From Hadesarchaea archaeon (GTDB lineage Archaea; Hadarchaeota; Hadarchaeia; Hadarchaeales; Hadarchaeaceae): 16,641 bases of DNA. The stretch covers positions 1-16,641 of the forward strand of contig JAOUPD010000014.1 of NCBI GenBank assembly GCA_029880065.1. The letters run 5' to 3'. The notes beneath the pieces were generated by a model. That model saw only the letters and a program-made list of their open reading frames with translations, had not been told where the DNA came from and did not search any database. This document shows positions 13,003-16,641 of this stretch, piece after piece. The translations under genes and the position numbers were made by a program. Position 1 is the first letter of the stretch. Every line of letters starts with the position of its first letter.

Positions 13003-14400
13003 TTACTCATAAATCAACGGTGTTATTCCTTTCATCTTACAAATAGTCTTCAATTCTTCAATGTAATCCCCGTAAACCAAAATCCAGTGAAAACCCTGCC
13101 AGTTTTCCAGAATCTGTGAAGCATTATTTACCTTTACTTCTACCTGAGAACGGCAAATCCTTAAATCAGGGGTTCCAACCACTTTTCCTTTTACAATAAG
13201 CATCTTATCCAGATCAAAAGAAAACCCCGCCACCGTTACCTCCCCCTCCTTGAAGGTTGGCTTTGGGGTAGCTCCATAATTTGACTCATGATGTGTCCTC
13301 ACCTGATAAGGAAAGTTTGGTTTATCGAACCCAAGAAGTCTGGTGGGTGAAGTACAATGAGCTAAAATTAGCGTTCCATCTTTTTCATTCACCGTTGGGT
13401 CCTGAAAGAACGCGGGTTTTCCTGAAATATATCGCATAAGGTATTGCAAACTCATAGCTGCAGGATCTGCCTCGCAGGTTGCTACGATTCCTGAATCATT
13501 AAAAATAGAAAAAGCCATGCAAGGGGTAGCTTTGGTTTTTTCTACCAATTCGCTTAGGCAATTTACGGTGATCCAATCAGCTTCATTTTCTCTGATATAT
13601 TTCTTTAAAACTAAATAATAGATCCCAGCACGAAAAAGTTTCTCTTCCGTAGGTTCGACTACCTTTGTACTCTTAGATACAAAATCTTCAATTATTTTTC
13701 TCGCTTCTCCTTGTTTATTTTTATCTTCATAAAATTCCATAAAATCTTTTATAAATTCATCGTAAGTGTAAAATCGCGTATCATGGCCAAACATCTCAAT
13801 ACTTTTCTTAAGAGTGGGCCATCCCCCCAGTTCTGCGTTTATTGGCCCAACGCAGACAAGCCTCGCCGAAGAAATTTTTTCCAAGGCGTATATGCTTCTT
13901 AAGATTGTTTTTAGCTTCTTCTCATCTCCTTCTACTTGGAAGACTCTATCCACAAGATGATGTCGTTTGAGAAATTGATAAGCGGGAGGTGTAAATAGAG
14001 TTCCTGCATAAATATCTGGCCCAAACTTATCGAATAGGATAGTGTATTTAGAAGCAGCGGTTATCGCGTTTATCAATTTACTGCACATCTCAGGACGGCA
14101 CCACTCTAGAGGAGAGATTCCCAGGATTATGTTTACAGCTGTGTTTTTCAGTTCATCAAATTTTTTTAATACATCGTCTAAATTCTGAATTTCTATTTCT
14201 GGTAAAAAATCGATTCCTATCCCCTCTTTTTTCAAATCTGAGATTAGACCCTCAATTTGCCGGCAAACCGCAGATTTTTCCCTTTCATAATCCTCTTTGC
14301 ACCTGACAAACCCCCAATAACCATCTTTTACTGGTTCCTCAGAAAGCCAGTGGTTCGCGGGCTTACCGATCACTAATCTCACTTGTAAAGCAAAATCCAT
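13003..14400 (-). CDS. L-fucose/L-arabinose isomerase-like protein
   Basis: A protein of 465 residues matching the L-fucose/L-arabinose isomerase superfamily. These are Mn-dependent aldose-ketose isomerases with two Rossmann-like domains and a C-terminal metal-binding domain. Seen features are SPLEWCRPEMC at about 96-106, LVCVGPINAELGGWP at 181-195, the metal site CEADPAAMSLQYLM with Glu310, FFQDPT with Asp334, LAHCTSP with His348, and the typical closing stretch GFHWILVYGD with His438. Similarity to true FucI or AraA is low by eye, so the sugar, or even isomerase activity, is uncertain. The ATG at 14400 has no clear SD, and a TATA-like TTTTTAA at about 14430-14437 would give a nearly leaderless mRNA. 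The gene looks more AT-rich than the pentose-phosphate block. A transposase remnant lies beside its 5' end, suggesting acquisition. Confidence 0.82.
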   Translation of the reverse strand: MDFALQVRLVIGKPANHWLSEEPVKDGYWGFVRCKEDYEREKSAVCRQIEGLISDLKKEGIGIDFLPEIEIQNLDDVLKKFDELKNTAVNIILGISPLEWCRPEMCSKLINAITAASKYTILFDKFGPDIYAGTLFTPPAYQFLKRHHLVDRVFQVEGDEKKLKTILRSIYALEKISSARLVCVGPINAELGGWPTLKKSIEMFGHDTRFYTYDEFIKDFMEFYEDKNKQGEARKIIEDFVSKSTKVVEPTEEKLFRAGIYYLVLKKYIRENEADWITVNCLSELVEKTKATPCMAFSIFNDSGIVATCEADPAAMSLQYLMRYISGKPAFFQDPTVNEKDGTLILAHCTSPTRLLGFDKPNFPYQVRTHHESNYGATPKPTFKEGEVTVAGFSFDLDKMLIVKGKVVGTPDLRICRSQVEVKVNNASQILENWQGFHWILVYGDYIEELKTICKMKGITPLIYE

Positions 14401-14433
14401 AGAATCATTCTTTTATTCTTGATCAATTCTTAA

Positions 14434-14625
14434 AAAGTTTTCTGCAGAAGAGCAGCAAATGCGCGAGCGGTTTTTACCCTAGCCGTCCTGTTGAGCAACA
14501 ACAAAATCGAGCGCTACCATTCGGAGATAGCGAAGATTCGCTCCATGCGAGGCGTCAAGAACTTAGAGCTGAGGAACCACTTCTTCCAGTTTTATAACTT
14601 TGCACAATTTCTTCAGAAAAGATAG
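14434..14625 (+). pseudogene. C-terminal remnant of a DDE transposase (IS6/IS240-like)
   Basis: The frame is open from 14434 to the TAG at 14623-14625 but has no usable start. It encodes SNNKIERYHSEIAKIRSMRG followed by KNLELRNHFFQFYNF. The N-x-x-E-R-x-H element with a following basic R-G-x-K run is the block around the third catalytic residue (Glu) of DDE transposases of the IS6/IS240 type. The upstream part with both Asp residues is missing, so this is a decayed fragment. It lies head-to-head with the start of the isomerase-like gene. Family naming is by eye. Confidence 0.65.
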
Positions 14626-14807
14626 GTAGAAACAAATTTTAGACCAACTCGCCAGCTCGGCCTAAAACCGAGCGTAAAATGGCTGATAAAGACAGATTCC
14701 GCAATTTTTTTATAGATTAAAAACTTTATTAGATATGCGATGACGCAAGGTAGGATGGATAACCTCACTTGCGGAGTTTTTAAACCAGCATAAGGAGGAT
14801 GAAAAAA
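14626..14807 (+). promoter_or_regulatory. Leader/promoter region of the secreted FN3 protein
   Basis: No gene is seen. It contains a 6-bp hairpin GCTCGG / CCGAGC (14655-14673), a TATA-like TTTTTTTATAGA at about 14704-14714, and a second inverted repeat: CGCAAG (14744-14749) pairs with CTTGCG (14768-14773), with an inner 3-bp stem AGG/CCT. A further TATA-like TTTTTAAAC lies at 14777-14785, and the SD AAGGAGG at 14792-14798. If the first TATA is used, the mRNA leader is about 70 nt and includes the second hairpin. Confidence 0.4.
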
Positions 14808-16641
14808 ATGAAAAAACACTCGATGTATAAAAAGCATGTTGGCATCACCGTTTGCTTATTACTTGTTGGGGCACTGTTGAGCGTTGGTTTCACCGGTACT
14901 TCGAAGGCGGAGCCTGGTTACGCCGGAACCATCAAATACGCCGGGTGCAGGCAGTCCAGCTACGGCATAAGCCCACTCCCGGTTAAAGAAGAGTGGGAAA
15001 GGGACATGATGACCATGGCGAGTTATTGGCCCGGCTCCACGGGGGCTGGAATCTGGATAGTTGGAACCTACCCGGAGACTGGCGTGACATGTTACTTAGA
15101 ATTCCCATCGCCAAATGGTTCATACGAGAATATAGCATTCGATGACGTGGACCGCCACGAGAACTACCTCGCCTATTTCGACACCCACGGGATAAAGGTG
15201 TGGCTGCAGGTCGAGCCAGCGTTTGCGGACATGTGTACTCTGATCGACCTCGTGTTGGACAGGTATGGTAGCCACCCGTGTGTGCTAGGCTTCGGCGTGG
15301 ATGTGGAGTGGTACAGATATACTTCGCAACAAAACTGGGGTCAACCAGTGACTGATGAGGAAGCGGAAAACTGGGAAGCCAGGGTAAAGTTACACAACGA
15401 GAATTTCACGTTGTTCCTCAAGCACTTTACTTGGGATTGGATGCCGCCGAACTACAGAGGGGATATAGTTTTCGTCGACGACAGCCAAAAACTGAGGAAT
15501 CTCGGTGCAATGGTCTCTGAGTTCGCAACATGGGCTTCTACATTTTACCCCAACGACGTATTGTTCCAATTCGGGTACCCGGCCGACGAGAAATGGTGGA
15601 GTAAACTAGCTAATCCGCCGAAGGATATCGGGGACGCACTGGACGACGCAATCCCCAACAACATGGGAGTTTTCTGGGTAGATTTCACCTTGAGAACGGT
15701 ATTTCCACCTCTAGAGGACGATACCACGGCACCCGTCATAGAGAATGTCGCCTCCTCAAACATAACGTACGATTCAGCGACCATCACTTGGGACACGGAT
15801 GAAGTCAGTGACAGCGTGGTCAACTATGGAACCACAACGGCTCTGGGGAGCACGGAATCTGATGTGATAAAGGTCATAAGCCACTCGATAACGCTCACGG
15901 GACTTTCGGCATCTACAATCTATTACTATGAGGTGAAATCGACGGACTGTGCTGGAAACGCTACAGTCGACAACAACAACGGGTCGTACTACACATTCAC
16001 CACCACGGGACCGGATACAACGCCACCCGTCATAGAGAATGTCGCCTCCTCAAACATAACGTACGATTCAGCGACCATCACTTGGGACACGGATGAACTC
16101 AGTGATAGTGTGGTCAATTACGGAACTTCTCCGGCTCTGGGGAGCACGGAATCAGATGCGACCATGGTCACGAGCCACTCAATAACGCTCACGGAGCTTT
16201 CCGCATCTACAACGTATTATTATGAGGTGCAATCGACGGACCCGAGTTCAAACACTGCAGTCGACGACAATAACGGATCGTATTACACATTCACCACCGC
16301 TGCACCGGATACAACGCCACCAGTCATCGAGAATGTCGCCTCCTCAAACATAAAGAAAAATTCAGCAACCATCACTTGGGACACGGATGAAATCGCGGAC
16401 AGCTTGGTCAAGTATGGCACGTCACCAGGGAATTACACGGATAACAAATACGACTCAGCTTACGTAACGTCGCACAGCATCGGACTCACCGACCTGACAG
16501 AAAACACGACTTACTATTACGTCGTCAAGAGCACAGACCCTAGCAACAACTCTTCCGAAAGTTCTGAGTACAGCTTCACAACACTAGAAGCAGGAGCAAC
16601 GGTTATGCACGTCCACTACATCACTATGTTTCTTGCAAAAC
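14808..16641 (+). CDS. Secreted TIM-barrel-like (glycosidase-like) protein with FN3 repeats (3' end outside window)
   Basis: I translated this frame by hand. It gives 611 codons with no stop before the right edge. Residues 1-34 form a signal peptide: basic start, hydrophobic 11-30, cut likely after SKA. Residues 38-300 have strand ends typical of a (beta/alpha)8 glycosidase-like barrel: GAGIWIVG, KVWLQVEP (Glu136), VLGFGVDVEWY (Asp165, Glu167), DIVFVDDS (Asp224/225), VLFQFGYP and GVFWVDF. These acids are catalytic candidates only; I cannot name a glycoside hydrolase family. From about 307 come three FN3-type domains of 98 residues, the third more diverged, then AGATVMHVHYITM at the edge. ATG at 14808 has GGAGG nine bases upstream; an in-frame ATG at 14799 abuts the SD and is rejected. 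The protein is probably a cell-surface polysaccharide-binding or -degrading protein. Confidence 0.82.
   Translation, partial: MKKHSMYKKHVGITVCLLLVGALLSVGFTGTSKAEPGYAGTIKYAGCRQSSYGISPLPVKEEWERDMMTMASYWPGSTGAGIWIVGTYPETGVTCYLEFPSPNGSYENIAFDDVDRHENYLAYFDTHGIKVWLQVEPAFADMCTLIDLVLDRYGSHPCVLGFGVDVEWYRYTSQQNWGQPVTDEEAENWEARVKLHNENFTLFLKHFTWDWMPPNYRGDIVFVDDSQKLRNLGAMVSEFATWASTFYPNDVLFQFGYPADEKWWSKLANPPKDIGDALDDAIPNNMGVFWVDFTLRTVFPPLEDDTTAPVIENVASSNITYDSATITWDTDEVSDSVVNYGTTTALGSTESDVIKVISHSITLTGLSASTIYYYEVKSTDCAGNATVDNNNGSYYTFTTTGPDTTPPVIENVASSNITYDSATITWDTDELSDSVVNYGTSPALGSTESDATMVTSHSITLTELSASTTYYYEVQSTDPSSNTAVDDNNGSYYTFTTAAPDTTPPVIENVASSNIKKNSATITWDTDEIADSLVKYGTSPGNYTDNKYDSAYVTSHSIGLTDLTENTTYYYVVKSTDPSNNSSESSEYSFTTLEAGATVMHVHYITMFLAK
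15730..16590 (+). repeat. Three direct repeats of 294 nt (FN3 domains)
   Basis: Copies start at about 15730, 16024 and 16318, with an exact period of 294 nt (98 codons). Copies 1 and 2 share about 74 identical bases from CACCCGTCATAGAG to CACGGATGAA. Copy 3 differs more in this region, and its later part diverges strongly. The DNA identity of copies 1 and 2 indicates a recent duplication. Confidence 0.85.

Noticed and set aside
12816..13046. Plus-strand open frame of 76 codons as an intact gene
   Set aside because: It starts inside the binding-protein gene, crosses the terminator and runs into the isomerase-like gene; at most its middle part is a transposase relic.
14613..14837. Minus-strand open frame of 74 codons overlapping the start of the secreted protein
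   Set aside because: Antisense to the SD and signal peptide of the next gene and without a supported start.

Overview
The window is archaeal chromosomal DNA. The reasons are a single-fold archaeal histone, the short archaeal forms of adenylosuccinate synthetase and PRPP synthetase, an AK6/Fap7-type adenylate kinase, a transketolase split into two genes, AT-rich TATA boxes of the TTTAAATA type ahead of the genes, and frequent TTG starts with strong Shine-Dalgarno (SD) sequences. The lineage cannot be fixed by reading alone. An uncultivated lineage such as Bathyarchaeia or Hadarchaeota would fit, but that is a guess.

Layout. Positions 1-1330 (minus) hold most of a membrane-anchored surface protein with a collagen-like Gly-X-Y stretch and a NosD-type beta-helix, cut by the left edge. 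Positions 1619-3180 (minus) hold purA and an AK6-type kinase in an overlapping pair. Positions 3457-4983 (plus) hold a histone, a small protein that reads like one lobe of TATA-binding protein, and an M29-like aminopeptidase. Positions 5117-9491 (plus) form a pentose-phosphate block: PRPP synthetase, transketolase N and C subunits, ribulose-phosphate 3-epimerase and a long transaldolase. Positions 9583-10307 (minus) hold two small archaeal proteins, one winged-helix-like and one DUF5678-like. Positions 10390-12849 hold a divergent sugar-ABC pair, an RbsC-type permease (minus) and a membrane-anchored binding protein (plus). No ATPase gene is present. Positions 13003-14400 (minus) hold an L-fucose/L-arabinose isomerase-like protein, with a clear DDE transposase remnant on one side and a doubtful TnpB-like remnant on the other. 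Positions 14808-16641 (plus) encode a secreted TIM-barrel-like protein with at least three near-identical FN3 domains, cut by the right edge.

How the genes fit together. Transketolase, epimerase and transaldolase interconvert pentose and hexose phosphates. The ribose 5-phosphate produced feeds PRPP synthetase, and PRPP feeds purine synthesis, where PurA and AK6 act at the AMP level. The sugar importer and the isomerase-like protein could supply carbon to this pool, but their substrates cannot be read from the sequence. The two ends carry large repetitive cell-surface proteins.

The most unusual points are the archaeal collagen-like/beta-helix protein, the one-lobe TBP-like protein encoded after the histone with its SD in a hairpin, the secreted barrel-plus-FN3 protein, and the transposase relic(s) beside the isomerase-like gene.
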